Assembly (NCBI GenBank): GCA_031761405.1
Contig: JASEVX010000011.1
Span: 36,447,955-36,511,954 of the forward strand
Direction of reading: 5' to 3'
Length of the DNA: 64,000 bases
Source of the DNA: Serripes groenlandicus
Lineage: Eukaryota; Mollusca; Bivalvia; Cardiida; Cardiidae
Position 1 is the first letter of the stretch, and each line of letters opens with the position of its first letter. Position numbers and translations under genes: made by a program. Positions 1-9,564 of the stretch are shown here, piece after piece. The notes below the pieces were generated by a model that saw nothing but the letters and a program-made list of their open reading frames with translations, searched no databases and was not told where the DNA came from.

Positions 1-290
1 ATGTTTCACTGCCTTCCATTTCATAACACAATTGGCTCAAATACCTCAAATCTTTTGAGCTGCAGTACCTTACAGTCTTCGACATTAACTTTTTATGAAG
101 GGAAAAACTGTTTATGTTTTAAACAATGGCAAAGTTTACTTTGTTTTATATATGTTTCACTGCCTTCCATTTCATAACACAATTGGCACAACTATCTCAA
201 ATCTTTTGAGCTGCAGTATCACACAGTGAAGACTTCAACATTAAAATCTTGTAAAGGGAAAAACTGTTACAGTTATAACATCAATTCTTT
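1..290. repeat. Tandem duplication, period about 151 bp
   Basis: GTTTCACTGCCTTCCATTTC recurs at about 3 and 154 with the following ~130 bp largely conserved. The first unit may continue left of the window. Confidence 0.85.
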
Positions 291-324
291 ATGCAATTAT
301 TGTTAGATCTTAAAGCTGAATGTA

Positions 325-558
325 GGAATCCACTGTGGTCGAGTGGTTAGCGTCGGGGATTTCGAAACCAGGTTTCCCGGGTTTGATCCCCAGTAGCGGC
401 ACTACGGTCATGGTGGAGTGCCCTCGAGCAAGGCACATTTTCTAGCCTAGTACTGGTTTGTTCACCCAGGGATCATGAATAAGTAAACTGTCGCCGTGAT
501 ATAACTGAAATAATGTTAAAAGCGGCGTAAAACCCCAATAAATGAATAAACAAATAAT
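325..558 (+). mobile_element. SINE-A, tRNA-derived, complete
   Basis: The head carries A-box-like TGGTCGAGTGG and B-box-like GGTTTGATCCC, resembling a serine tRNA. The body includes ATCATGAATAAG and GTGATATAACTGAAAT, and the tail is AATGAATAAACAAA. It is flanked by a 10-bp direct repeat GCTGAATGTA (315-324 and 559-568), a target-site duplication. Confidence 0.88.
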
Positions 559-734
559 GCTGAATGTATATCCATAGAAAAACAAGATATGGCGTGAAAT
601 ATTGGTGAGCCCTACCTCAGACTTGTATTATTCTCTATATATACTTTTGTTCTCTATTTAATTTTATCTTCAGATTTATTTTTTTATCAGACAACAGACT
701 TTTCTTTGCCTAAACATAGTGATATTTGATGCTT

Positions 735-963
735 TTAACCCTTTCCCTCATATAGACACTTTCTGACGCCTCTGCAGCAGACAGCTTTTTGAAAACATAT
801 TGACGAAAGAAGAAATTGCTCAAAACAAGCAATTTCTCCTTTGGCCACAATGTTTTCCGCTTTTAGTCACAGGTAATCCATTCAATAATAGAGATTTACT
901 ATTCTTTGACAAAATATGTTCAAAGTCGTCTGCTGCAGAATGCCGTATGAGGGAAAGGGTTAA
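735..963 (+). mobile_element. TTAA MITE, subfamily 1, complete
   Basis: TTAA is followed by CCCTTTCCCTCATATAGAC and the right end is GTATGAGGGAAAGGG then TTAA. The centre holds the hairpin GAAATTGCTC/AAGCAATTTC. This is a reference copy for the family: TTAA on both sides, TIRs beginning CCCTTTCCC, about 225 bp and no ORF. It shares its right TTAA with the next copy. Confidence 0.92.
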
Positions 964-1184
964 CTCTTTCACCCATACAACAAATCTGCATCAGACGACT
1001 TAACATATTTAGTTAAAAATATGGGAACTCTCTACAAGTTAAAGAACAAAAATTGAATAAAGCTGTAAAAATTGTGGCAGAAGAAGAAATTTCTCGTCAT
1101 GAGCAATTTCTCCGTTGCCATAATGTTTTCAAAAGTTATCTGCTGCAGAGGCATCAGAAGGCGTACATATTGGGAAAGAGTTAA
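960..1184. mobile_element. TTAA MITE, subfamily 2
   Basis: It abuts the previous copy at a single TTAA (960-963). Ends are CTCTTTCACCCATACAAC and TGGGAAAGAG then TTAA, and it keeps the internal ...GTCTGCTGCAG motif. It is more diverged than its neighbour. Confidence 0.82.
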
Positions 1185-1785
1185 TTGCATAGCATGATTT
1201 GACTTCTTTAAAAGTAAAATATTAAGAATTTTTCATTTTAAATGTTTGTCTATCTTTTTTTTCAAAATCAAAATTGTAGCATTTGGTCATTGTCTTATAA
1301 TATCTAAACAAATTAATTTTTTGTTTAATACCTTTCAATTCCTTGTCGCAAGTGGCAAGGAAAGAAGATTTACTTTGTATTATAAAAGAGCCAATTTTTT
1401 TTTCCTTAGATATATTCAACCAACTGGTAATTTCAAACAGCAACGGAAATATTATTAAATATATCATATTTTGTTTTGGGAATCTTATTTCCTGCTTTAC
1501 ATTTCTTGTTTTACCAATGAAGCATTTTATATAAGCATGAAATGTATAATCTAGTTCTTAATTGCAAGGTGTTGAATCTGATTTTGTTTGGACTATATAA
1601 TCAGGAGAATAAGATCATATTTATGCCTTTATTCGTTGAGTTGCTTGCCAAAATTTAAATCATTTATGTGAAGAGATTTGATTTATTAGCAAGAATACTA
1701 AAGATTATTTTGAAACAAAACAACAGATACCATATATTGGAAACAGTGGTTAGAACACACTGTTTACAAATACAACATTCAGTAT
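1185..1785. other. Intron, no feature recognised
   Basis: AT-rich sequence without a recognisable repeat or exon. The short ORFs in it have no coding character. Confidence 0.5.
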
Positions 1786-1790
1786 TGTAC

Positions 1791-1982
1791 AGAGCTCTAG
1801 ATAAGGAGCGTTTTGCATGTTCTAAAATCCTTATTTGACCCTCTAACCCTATGTTGTGGGTACTCAAAAGAATTGTCTCAATGAGATGATTCTTTTGAGT
1901 ACCCACAACATAGGGTTTGCTTTAATAATAAGAGAGAAATTTTGGGAAAAAGAGCTAAATACCCCTCCTTATCTGGACCTCT
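1791..1982. mobile_element. hAT-like palindromic MITE, copy 1
   Basis: The ends are inverted (AGAGCTCTAGATAAGG / CCTTATCTGGACCTCT). The centre is a long hairpin around CCCTATGTTGTGGGTACTC. Four good copies occur in the window; two have degenerate 8-bp flanking repeats as in the hAT superfamily, but no flanking repeat is visible here. Confidence 0.75.
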
Positions 1983-2139
1983 AAGTATAATTGACGCTTG
2001 TTACCTTTGAGAGGGTTTATTGCAAAGGTGACGTATTTTGGGAACAGCCTCGTTGGTTTTGATACAAACTATGTCATTGCATGAAGGTCCTAATTCTCCA
2101 TTTATCATATTGACAGTAATTGCTTATACATCTATGACC

Positions 2140-2337
2140 ACCTCAGTGCTGTAGTGGTAGAGCATTCGCCTCAGGTGCAGGAGGTCGCGTGTTCGATTAC
2201 TTGCAGTGTCATACCAAATATTTAAAAAAATGTGAATAATGGCTGCCCACCTTGGTTCTCAGGGTTGCAGGGTTAGTATTACGACTGACTTGGTGGAGTT
2301 AGGGTAAAAGGACCAGAAGTAATGCTAACTTACCCAG
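2140..2337 (+). mobile_element. SINE-B, tRNA-derived
   Basis: The head has TAGTGGTAGAGCA (A box) and GTGTTCGATTAC (B box), then TCATACCAAA, a body with GGACCAGAAGTA and the shared tail GTGATATAACTGAAA. The tail runs into a tandem array. Family copies also lie at 15536, 42644 and 45680. Confidence 0.8.
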
Positions 2338-2525
2338 GAAACGCCGTGATATAACTGAAAAATTGTTGAAAGCAACACGAAATATAAAAGCATTCAATGA
2401 AACACCGTGATATAACTGAAAAATTGTTGAAAGCGACACGAAATACAAAAGCATTCAATGAAACGCCATGATATAACTGATTTTTTTTTGAAAGTGACAC
2501 GAAATACAAAAGCATTCAATGAAAC
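2338..2525 (+). repeat. 61-bp tandem repeat made of SINE tail
   Basis: Three units starting at 2338, 2399 and 2460, each with GTGATATAACTGA, a T/A run, ACACGAAATA and AAAAGCATTCAATGAAAC. The unit is the 3' domain of SINE-B, amplified in place. Confidence 0.88.
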
Positions 2526-2815
2526 ATGTATGTGTTACATGTATGAAGAAGAGGATTGATTAAAGGTCTTTTAGAGATCTATAGAAAGTTTTCTAAGGAT
2601 TCTTTATTTGTATTATCAAGAATTTTATTTTCGCTTTTTTTTTTATTGTGCATTATATTTTAGACCTTTTTTATTTCCCTTAGTATATGTATTTACTGTT
2701 TATATTTAAGAAATTTGATAAGATTAGATACTTTTCTGTATGTTTATCTCTTGTGTTAAATTTATTTTAAACCTTATTATCTTCTATGAAGATCTTTGGT
2801 TAACCAAACAGCTGA

Positions 2816-3008
2816 TTAAACCTTTCCCACATACAACAAATCTGCAGCAGGCAACTTTAAAGACATCTTGGTTAATACATGACATTTTCATAAATGAAAG
2901 TGTAATATTTGAATACAGTTGAAAGCGTTGTTGCAATTATCATAATATTTTCAAAAGTCGTCTGTTGCAGATGCATCAAAATGCGTCTATAAATGGGAAA
3001 GGGTTTAA
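2816..3008. mobile_element. TTAA MITE, subfamily 2, shortened
   Basis: Left end TTAAACCTTTCCCACATACA and right end AATGGGAAAGGG then TTTAA. The central hairpin is eroded. It shares its right TTAA with the next copy. Confidence 0.82.
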
Positions 3009-3230
3009 CCCTTTCTCTCATACGACAATTCTGCAGCAGACGACTTTGAACATATTTTGAAATAGAAAATCTCTATAATTGAATGGATAACCTATGACCA
3101 AAAGTTGAAAACATTGTGGCAAAAGGAGAAATTGCTCATTTTGAGCAATTTCTTCTTTTGACACTATGTTTTCATAAAGCTGTCTGCTGCAGATGCATTA
3201 AAATGCATCTATAAATGGGAAAGGGTTTAA
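3005..3230 (-). mobile_element. TTAA MITE, subfamily 1, complete
   Basis: TTAACCCTTTCTCTCATACG on the left and AATGGGAAAGGGTTTAA on the right, with hairpin GAAATTGCTC/GAGCAATTTC at about 3128-3153. Confidence 0.88.
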
Positions 3231-3376
3231 ATTCATGTGTATTCATGTATTCATGTTTCTGTGTCCATACACATTGTAGTCTGCCAGGGTCAGAACTGCA
3301 CAAACCATCTTGGTAAGTGTTTCATCTGTAACAGATCGTTCTTTATACATTTCATATTGTTTGGTGTTCATCTTCC

Positions 3377-3556
3377 AGAGCTCTAGATAAGGGGCGTATT
3401 TGCATGTTCTATAATCTTTATTTGACCTTATAACCCTATGTTGTGGGTACTCAAAAAAATTGTATGAATTGAGTACCCACATTATATGGTTTGGTTGGAT
3501 GATTAGAGAGATATTGTGGAGAAAAGAGCTGTATACACCTCTTTATCTGGACCTCT
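3377..3556. mobile_element. hAT-like palindromic MITE, copy 2
   Basis: It has the same ends as the copy at 1791. The flanks CATCTTCC and GATATTCC match at 6 of 8 positions, a plausible decayed 8-bp target duplication. Confidence 0.75.
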
Positions 3557-3633
3557 GATATTCCCTTTCTCTCATACAAGTATCCAGAATAATCAGATTG
3601 GATGATGTAGATAATAAGAGATATCTGAATGTA

Positions 3634-3863
3634 TTAACCCTTTCCCTCATATAGACGCTTTTTGACGCCTCTGCAGCAGACGGCTTTTTGAAAACATAGT
3701 GATCAAAGAAGAAATTGCTCAAAACAAGCAATTTCTCCTTTTGCCACAATGTTTTCCACTTTTAGTCATAGGTTATCCATTCAATTATAGAGATTTTCCA
3801 TTTTTTGTCAAAAGATGTTCAAAGTCATACACTGCAAAATTGTCGTATGAGGGAAAGGGTTAA
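3634..3863 (+). mobile_element. TTAA MITE, subfamily 1, complete
   Basis: Both TTAA sites, both CCCTTTCCCTCATA TIRs and the central hairpin are intact over 230 bp. Confidence 0.92.
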
Positions 3864-4173
3864 ATGTGTGTCTTCTGACTTTGAAACAGTCATACACTTT
3901 TGAAAAAGAAATCATTGTTCAAGATGATCAATGATTTCATTTTTAGCAATGTTTTTTTAGACTGGCGTCCGAGGCTGGATTTATAGAGATGGGGCTAATA
4001 TCCAATATTAATAAAAATTCATATACAGAGGGATTTATCATTGGAAGTTTTATAGTAGTTCTAATGTTAATGTTTTAGTTGCATAATAACTAGTATAATC
4101 TTGTATTTACTGTGTGTTTGTCATCGTCAACACAGATTGGTGCATAATAATTTTGTCCTAATTCTATTGTAAT

Positions 4174-4375
4174 TTTATCCCTTTCCATCATGCATCAAAT
4201 CCCCAGCAGACCACTTTGAAAATGTCTAGGCAAAAACATGGAATAGCTATATAAATTATTATTGAAAAGAGTCGAAAACATTGAGGCAAAAAGATGAGCA
4301 ATTGTTTTTCCCCACTATTTTTTAAAAGACGTCTGCTTCATAGGCGTCAGAAAGCGTCTGTATGTGGGAAATATT
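4174..4375. mobile_element. TTAA MITE, degenerate
   Basis: Left end TATCCCTTTCCATCATGCAT and right end GTCTGTATGTGGGAAA are recognisable, as are GTTGAAAACATT-type internal motifs, but both TTAA sites are mutated. Confidence 0.65.
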
Positions 4376-4560
4376 GTCTTAATACTATGTATTGTTAAAT
4401 GTTACAAAAGTAATTAATCTTAGCCACATGATGCGATATCTGACCTTAGATATTTTGCATCCTGCAAAGATTCAGATCAGCCTCCATCTCGGGCCAGACT
4501 GTTCTGATTCTTCTCTGTTTGCTAGCAAATTGGACAAGTATCGTGGACGTCTGTATACTT

Positions 4561-4938
4561 ACCAATTCCCACATAGGACAGATGACTTTGAAAACATTCA
4601 GTATAAATATGGGACCTCTCTTTAAAGGAAACAACAATTTATTGAATAGAGTTGAAAACATTGTGGCAAAAGAAGATGTAGCTCATTATGACTTTCAGCT
4701 ATTGCCACAATATTTGCTTATGAGGAATCTGAAAGCATCTGTGTGTGGGATAGGATTAGACAACACTAACGATAAACTATGCAATTGTGCAATATCATTA
4801 TAGCTGCAGATAGTTTAAAACCTTCTGAGCAATATCTCCTTTTGCCGAAATGTTTTCAAAAGTTGTCTGCTGCAAATGTGACAAAAGCTGTCTGCTGTAA
4901 ATGTGACAAAATGCATGTGTACGTGGTCAGGGTTAATA
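4561..4938. mobile_element. Two degenerate TTAA MITE copies
   Basis: 4561-4757 runs from ATTCCCACATAGGACAGATG to TGTGTGGGATAGG. 4800-4938 is a right half containing CTCCTTTTGCC, TTTTCAAAAGTTGTCTGCTG and a duplicated GTCTGCTG...ATGTGACAAAA segment. Confidence 0.6.
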
Positions 4939-5149
4939 CTTATGAATATAAAGCAACATTTTCTTATTACATTTTGTTGTTATCAGTTATAGCCATTTTG
5001 ATGGTTATTTTTGGTATTCGAATTATAAATATGTTTGAGATTTGTTCACAGTTAAAACTTTTGGTAAGGCTTTCAAGCACTGACTGATCAAACACCATGT
5101 ACATGTAAACTTAATGAAATAATTCTCGACACAGGACAGTAGGCCTGCA

Positions 5150-5351
5150 GACATTCTTGACCAATGAAGATCCGGATCAGCCAGCCCAGCTGCACACTCT
5201 GATCAGGATCTACATTGCTCTCAATTCTGTTAATGTACCAAAAAATGGGTCTTATAGTAGGGGGATAAAATACTGATCAGGCTTTAGGAATATGTGGACT
5301 CAAAGTTCTAAAAAATTGTTGAAATGGCATTAAAACCCAATCAATCAATCA
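5150..5351. repeat. GATCAGCC-type repeat fragment and SINE tail
   Basis: 5170-5235 has GATCCGGATCAGCCAG and CTGATCAGGATCTACA, shared with the palindromic family at 63485. 5290-5351 ends CATTAAAACCCAATCAATCA, the tail of the SINEs seen elsewhere. Confidence 0.6.
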
Positions 5352-5409
5352 TAAAAAAAAATGCTGCTCACAATTACTGACAAAATTGGCATATATAGAA
5401 GCCATTCCT

Positions 5410-5642
5410 TTAACCCTTTACCTCATACGACAATTCTATAGCAGACTACTCTGGCACTGTCGCGGTAAAAACATGGAAAACCTCTATCTATAGATGAAAG
5501 TATAAATAACGAAAAATGTTGAAACATTTTGTTAAAAGAAGAAATTACTCGTTTTGAGCAATTTCTCCTTTTGTCACAATGTTTTCAAAAAGACGTCTGC
5601 TGCAGATGTGTCAGAAAGCGTCTGTATCTATGAAAGGGTTCA
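5410..5642 (-). mobile_element. TTAA MITE, subfamily 1
   Basis: TTAACCCTTTACCTCATACG left; right end TCAGAAAGCGTCTGTATC..GAAAGGGTT with the last bases of the TTAA lost. The hairpin is intact near 5547-5571. Confidence 0.85.
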
Positions 5643-5715
5643 TATTAGCAGATAAAGAATGTACAAAAAATAATTCTGAAGAACTATATTACTTGACATT
5701 TAGACAAGAAATTGT

Positions 5716-5945
5716 TTAACCCTTTCCCTCATACGACAATTCTGCAGCAGACGACTTTGAACGTATTTTGTCAAAACATAGAAAATCTCCATAATTGAAT
5801 GGATAACCCATGACAAAAAGTTGAAAACATTGTGGCAAAAGGAGAAATTGCACGTTTTGTGCAATTTCTTCTTTTGTCACTATGTTTTCAAAAAGCCGTC
5901 TGCTGCAGAGGCGTCAGAAAGCGTCTATATGAGGTAAAGGGTTAA
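5716..5945 (-). mobile_element. TTAA MITE, subfamily 1, complete
   Basis: Full copy with both TTAA sites. Its hairpin reads GAAATTGCAC/GTGCAATTTC (5844-5868), a paired change in both arms relative to the usual GAAATTGCTC/GAGCAATTTC. Confidence 0.92.
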
Positions 5946-6177
5946 TATACAAACAATAATTTAGATAACTTGAAATGTGGAGTATGATCCGTTTTTTGCT
6001 ATTTCAAGCTTCCCTGTGTTTTAGGACTTTGTATTATTTTTTGCTCAATGGAACTTCATCTGATTGCATGCTGGACTATGTTGACTTCGGCTTCCTTGAC
6101 CACACCAATGTGAGGAGCTTATGGTCAAGGTCAATCATTGTGTTTTTGCTTGAGTTTCTACTTTTGAGACTTTTTTT

Positions 6178-6393
6178 TTACGCTTTCCCACATACAACAT
6201 TATAATTATGCTGCAAACAACTTTTAAAACCTATAAATCAAAAATCAAAAAAATCTGTCTGAATCAATGTATATTACTTGAAAAAGAGTTGAAAACATTG
6301 AAAGGAAAGGAATAATTGTTAATAATTATAATTATGCAAAATTCACTTTTTACGATAATGTTTTCAAATGTCGTCTGCTGCAGATGCACTTAA
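6178..6393. mobile_element. TTAA MITE, subfamily 2, degenerate
   Basis: Left CTTTCCCACATACAAC, internal GAGTTGAAAACATTG and right TCGTCTGCTGCAGATGCA up to the TTAA at 6390. The right TIR is missing; the next copy begins there. Confidence 0.65.
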
Positions 6394-6745
6394 GCCCTTT
6401 CCCTCATATAGACGCTTTCTGAACCCTCTGCAGCAGACAGCTTTTTGAAAACATAGTGTCAAAAGAAGAGATTGCTCAAAACAAGCAATTTCTCCTTTTG
6501 CCACAATGTTTTCCACTTTTAGTCATAGGTTTTCCATTCAATTATTGAGATTTTCTATTTTTGGACAATATATGTTCAAAGTCGTCTGCTGCAGAATTGT
6601 AGTATGAGGTAAAGGGTTAATTTGTGGCAGATTTGTTTTATATAGGAATGGGTTAACCAGTTTGAAAGCATTCAGTTAAAAAATTAGTGAAAAATTAATT
6701 AGTTAGTATTAAAGTTCAAAACATTGTGACATTTTGTTGTAAATT
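6390..6745 (+). mobile_element. Composite TTAA MITE, partial (subfamily 1 plus fragment)
   Basis: 6390-6620 is a subfamily 1 copy (TTAAGCCCTTTCCCTCATA to GAGGTAAAGGG then TTAA). The next 125 bp, including TTTGTGGCAGATTTGTTTTA and AGTTTGAAAGCATTCAGTTA, also follow the copy at 35241 in the same order. Homology to that locus starts exactly at the left TTAA. Confidence 0.85.
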
Positions 6746-6999
6746 TGAATTGTCCAGGCTTTAAATATGGACTCCTTATTTCCACGCTTTGTGAAACTTG
6801 TACAATGTGTAAAGAAAGCGATTTATTTGCACCCTTATCCAGATCTAGGAAACTTTAAACATCAATTGCTTTCAATGTATGCGCGACTTCAAACACCATT
6901 TGCAAACAATGATGACCAAGATGAGTCTGCGCATTTGTACAGTCTAGTCATGGTCGACATTGATCTCTATTCATAAATATATATAAACAACACACACAC

Positions 7000-7200
7000 A
7001 TAAACACAGTCAAACCTGTGCTAAAGACCACCTTGGTATAGAGATTCCCTTTCTATAGCAACTTCACTTTTAGATTCCCAATTACTCATTTTCTACATGA
7101 ATGACCCTGCAATTCAAGACCACTTGTAAACAAAGACCATATTGTTGTGTTCCCATTGGTGGTCTTTATACACAAGCCCCACTGTGTATATATATATATT
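7000..7200. repeat. AGTCAAACCTGTGCTAAAGACC dispersed repeat
   Basis: Motifs AAACCTGT, AAAGACCACC and TGGTCTTTATACACA recur in the element at 59083. A short CA/TA microsatellite borders each side. Confidence 0.55.
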
Positions 7201-7289
7201 ATGTGTGTGTAGAAAAAAACTGCTCCAAACATTTATAAGAAAAATCAATGATGATAACGATACCAGTTGCTCGATAGGGGTTCAGTCGT

Positions 7290-7482
7290 TTGAGCTCTTT
7301 CCCACATACAGATGCATTTTAATGCAATTGCAGCAGGTGACTTTTGGAAAACACTGAGGCAAAAAGAGAAATTTCTCCTAATCAGTGATTAAATATTTTT
7401 TTTTTTTTTAATTTTCCCTGGATTTGTGTAGATAATTTCAAAGTCGTCTGCTGCAGATTTGTTGTATGTTGAAAAGGGTTTA
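7290..7482. mobile_element. TTAA MITE, subfamily 2
   Basis: Left CTCTTTCCCACATACAGATG, right GCAGATTTGTTGTATGTTG then AAAAGGGTTTA. The central hairpin arm on the right is replaced by a T run. Confidence 0.7.
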
Positions 7483-7591
7483 GGGGAATATTAAAATAAA
7501 CTGTTTTGATGTAGCATCTTGTGGTGTTTTTACTTGCATGGCACTTAATTGTCTGTTTGATGTATTTTAAATGTTAACCAGATTTAAGAAT

Positions 7592-7930
7592 TGTCTGCCC
7601 TTTCCCTCAAATAGACGCTTTCTGACGCCTCTGCAGCAGACGGCTTTTTGAAAACATAGAGACAAAAGAAGAAATTGCTCAAAACGAGCAATTTCTCCTT
7701 TTGCCACATTGTTATCCACTTTTAGTCAGGGTTATCCATTCAATTATAGAGATTTTTTTTTTTTTGACAAAATATGTTCGTAGTGGTCTGCTGCAGAATT
7801 TTCTAAGTCAAAATATACAAAATATCTATAAAAGAAAGTATGATTATTGAATAAAGTTGAAAACTTTGAGCAATTTCTTCTTTTGTCGCTATGTTTTCAA
7901 AAGTCATCTGCTGCATAGAGAAAGAGGTAA
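7592..7930 (+). mobile_element. Chimeric TTAA MITE (left of one copy, right of another)
   Basis: 7592-7800 is subfamily 1 up to CTGCTGCAGAATT without its right TIR. It passes into 7805-7930, a right half with GTTGAAAAC, GAGCAATTTCTTC and TTTTCAAAAGTC. A deletion between two neighbouring copies explains this. Confidence 0.7.
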
Positions 7931-8097
7931 TGTTTGATGGTTTTGTTAAAGAATGTGTTCGAATCGTCTGGTTGTTTGTGTGTGTGTGTGTGTCTTGTAT
8001 TTTTGTGAATGTCTGAGCGTTATTTAACTGTAAGATACAATTTGTTGTTAATAAGTATACATCATAATGTACATATCTAAACTTACAATGTGTTATT

Positions 8098-8389
8098 TTA
8101 ACCCTTTCCCACATGAAGACGCTTTTTCGACGACCTTTGAAAACAAAGTGGCAAAAAAAAAGAAATTGCTCATATTGAGCAAATACTCAATTTGTCGCAA
8201 TGTTTTCAACTCTTTTCAATAATCATACTTTTAATACTTTTAATTAAGAGAGGTTTTCCATTATTTTGCCTTTTCAAAGTCTTCTGCTGCATATTTGATT
8301 TTTTAACGATGCTCAATGATGAAAACAGATCCCTCACCTTTCGCCACAGTTCTCTGCTCAAGATGTGTCTACATGTGGGAAAGGGTTAA
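8098..8389. mobile_element. TTAA MITE, subfamily 2, complete
   Basis: TTAACCCTTTCCCACATGAA left, ACATGTGGGAAAGGG then TTAA right, about 290 bp, longer than typical because of extra sequence near 8290-8360. Confidence 0.85.
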
Positions 8390-8593
8390 ACAGACGTTTT
8401 AACTGCATTTTATTGTTTTTGTTCTTGTTATCATTTTTTATTGATTACTCGGTTGAGTTGTGCGGGATAAATTAACAAAACATAAATAAATGTAAAAAAT
8501 CCAATATATCTGACCAACATAAGCCAATTTTCATTCCGACTTGATGATTCTCGTCACTTACAGATTTTATAACAGTCATTGGTAATAGAGACA

Positions 8594-8824
8594 TTAACCC
8601 TTTCCCTCATATAGATGCTTTCTGATGCCTCTGCAGCAGAACGGCTTTTTGAAAACATAGTGATAAAAGAAGAAATTGCTCAAAACAAGCAATTTCTCCT
8701 TTTGCCACAATGTTTTTCACTTTTAGTCCTAGGTTATCCATTCAATTATAGAGATTTTCTATTTTTTGACGAAATATGTTCAAAGTCGTCTGCTGCAGAA
8801 TTGTCGTATGGGGGAAAGGGTTAA
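8594..8824 (+). mobile_element. TTAA MITE, subfamily 1, complete
   Basis: Both TTAA sites and TIRs are intact. It shares its right TTAA (8821-8824) with the following subfamily 2 copy. Confidence 0.92.
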
Positions 8825-9046
8825 CCCATTCAGACCCATATTAATGCATCTACAGCTGGGGACTTTTGAAAACATTTTTGCCATATAGGAAGTTGCTCAT
8901 TATGAGCAATTTCTCCTTTTGCCACAATGGTTTCAACCCCATTCAATAACTATACTTTCATTTATAAAGATTTATTTTCCATATCTATTAGCCTTGATAT
9001 TTTCAAAGTAGTCTGTGGTTGATTTGTTGTATGTGGGAAAATGTTT
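8821..9046. mobile_element. TTAA MITE, subfamily 2, degenerate right end
   Basis: Left TTAACCCATTCAGACCCATA, hairpin GTTGCTCATTATGAGCAATTTC, right GTTGTATGTGGGAAAATG with TTAA lost. Confidence 0.72.
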
Positions 9047-9367
9047 TCTCTATGACCAAATGTTTTCCTACATATTTCCGATTCTTTTCTTCAGACTTGC
9101 GTCCATCTGAAGGTTTTAAAGTGAATCATTATGAATTATGGGGTAGAAAATTGATTTTCACTTAATGCTACCTGTCATTTTCTATTCTATACAAAACCTT
9201 GTTAAATATAATTCATTTCATGTGAAAAGTATGACCTTGTAATCACAGGGAATCAAAGATGCTCAAAGGTAAAATAGACTGCACATAAACAAGTCGTTTG
9301 CTGAAGAAGATTTAAAAGTTATCAGTATCAGCAACTATGTTTATTCATTTGCTTTACGATATTTCAG

Positions 9368-9564
9368 AAGCAGCGCCCTTCCTCAGCGGGCAGTTTGAAG
9401 AAAGGTTCGGACAACAGTAGGGATCCCTCCGGTTCTACGTGTAAATCAATGGCGGGTCTTAACAGTGATGAGATCAAAGTTCTCCGTAAAATAAAAGAAG
9501 AAGATTCGAGAAAAGGAGGCTGGGTCAGAATATTCCCAACAGCTGATTCGTGGGACCTCTATTC
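9368..9564 (+). CDS. TTLL5: TTLL5 exon a (end of TTL core, GGWVRIFP block)
   Basis: The exon holds 65 codons plus 2 nt and is read in phase 0 from the acceptor. It begins with a serine- and lysine-rich linker, then [19 protein letters not shown] and [15 protein letters not shown], the segment that closes the TTL domain in polyglutamylases. The donor is TTC|GTAAGG. The acceptor region reads CAGAAGCAG, three NAG triplets in a row, so exon starts 3 nt apart are possible. It follows about 300 bp of sequence with no repeat, unlike most introns here. Confidence 0.9.

Noticed and set aside
325..400. tRNA-Ser-like gene
   Set aside because: A and B boxes are present, but the sequence continues into a SINE body and tail with a target duplication, and no full cloverleaf was seen.
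4140..9360. Additional upstream TTLL5 exons
   Set aside because: I looked for catalytic-core motifs and phase-compatible splice pairs left of 9368 and found none I could support.
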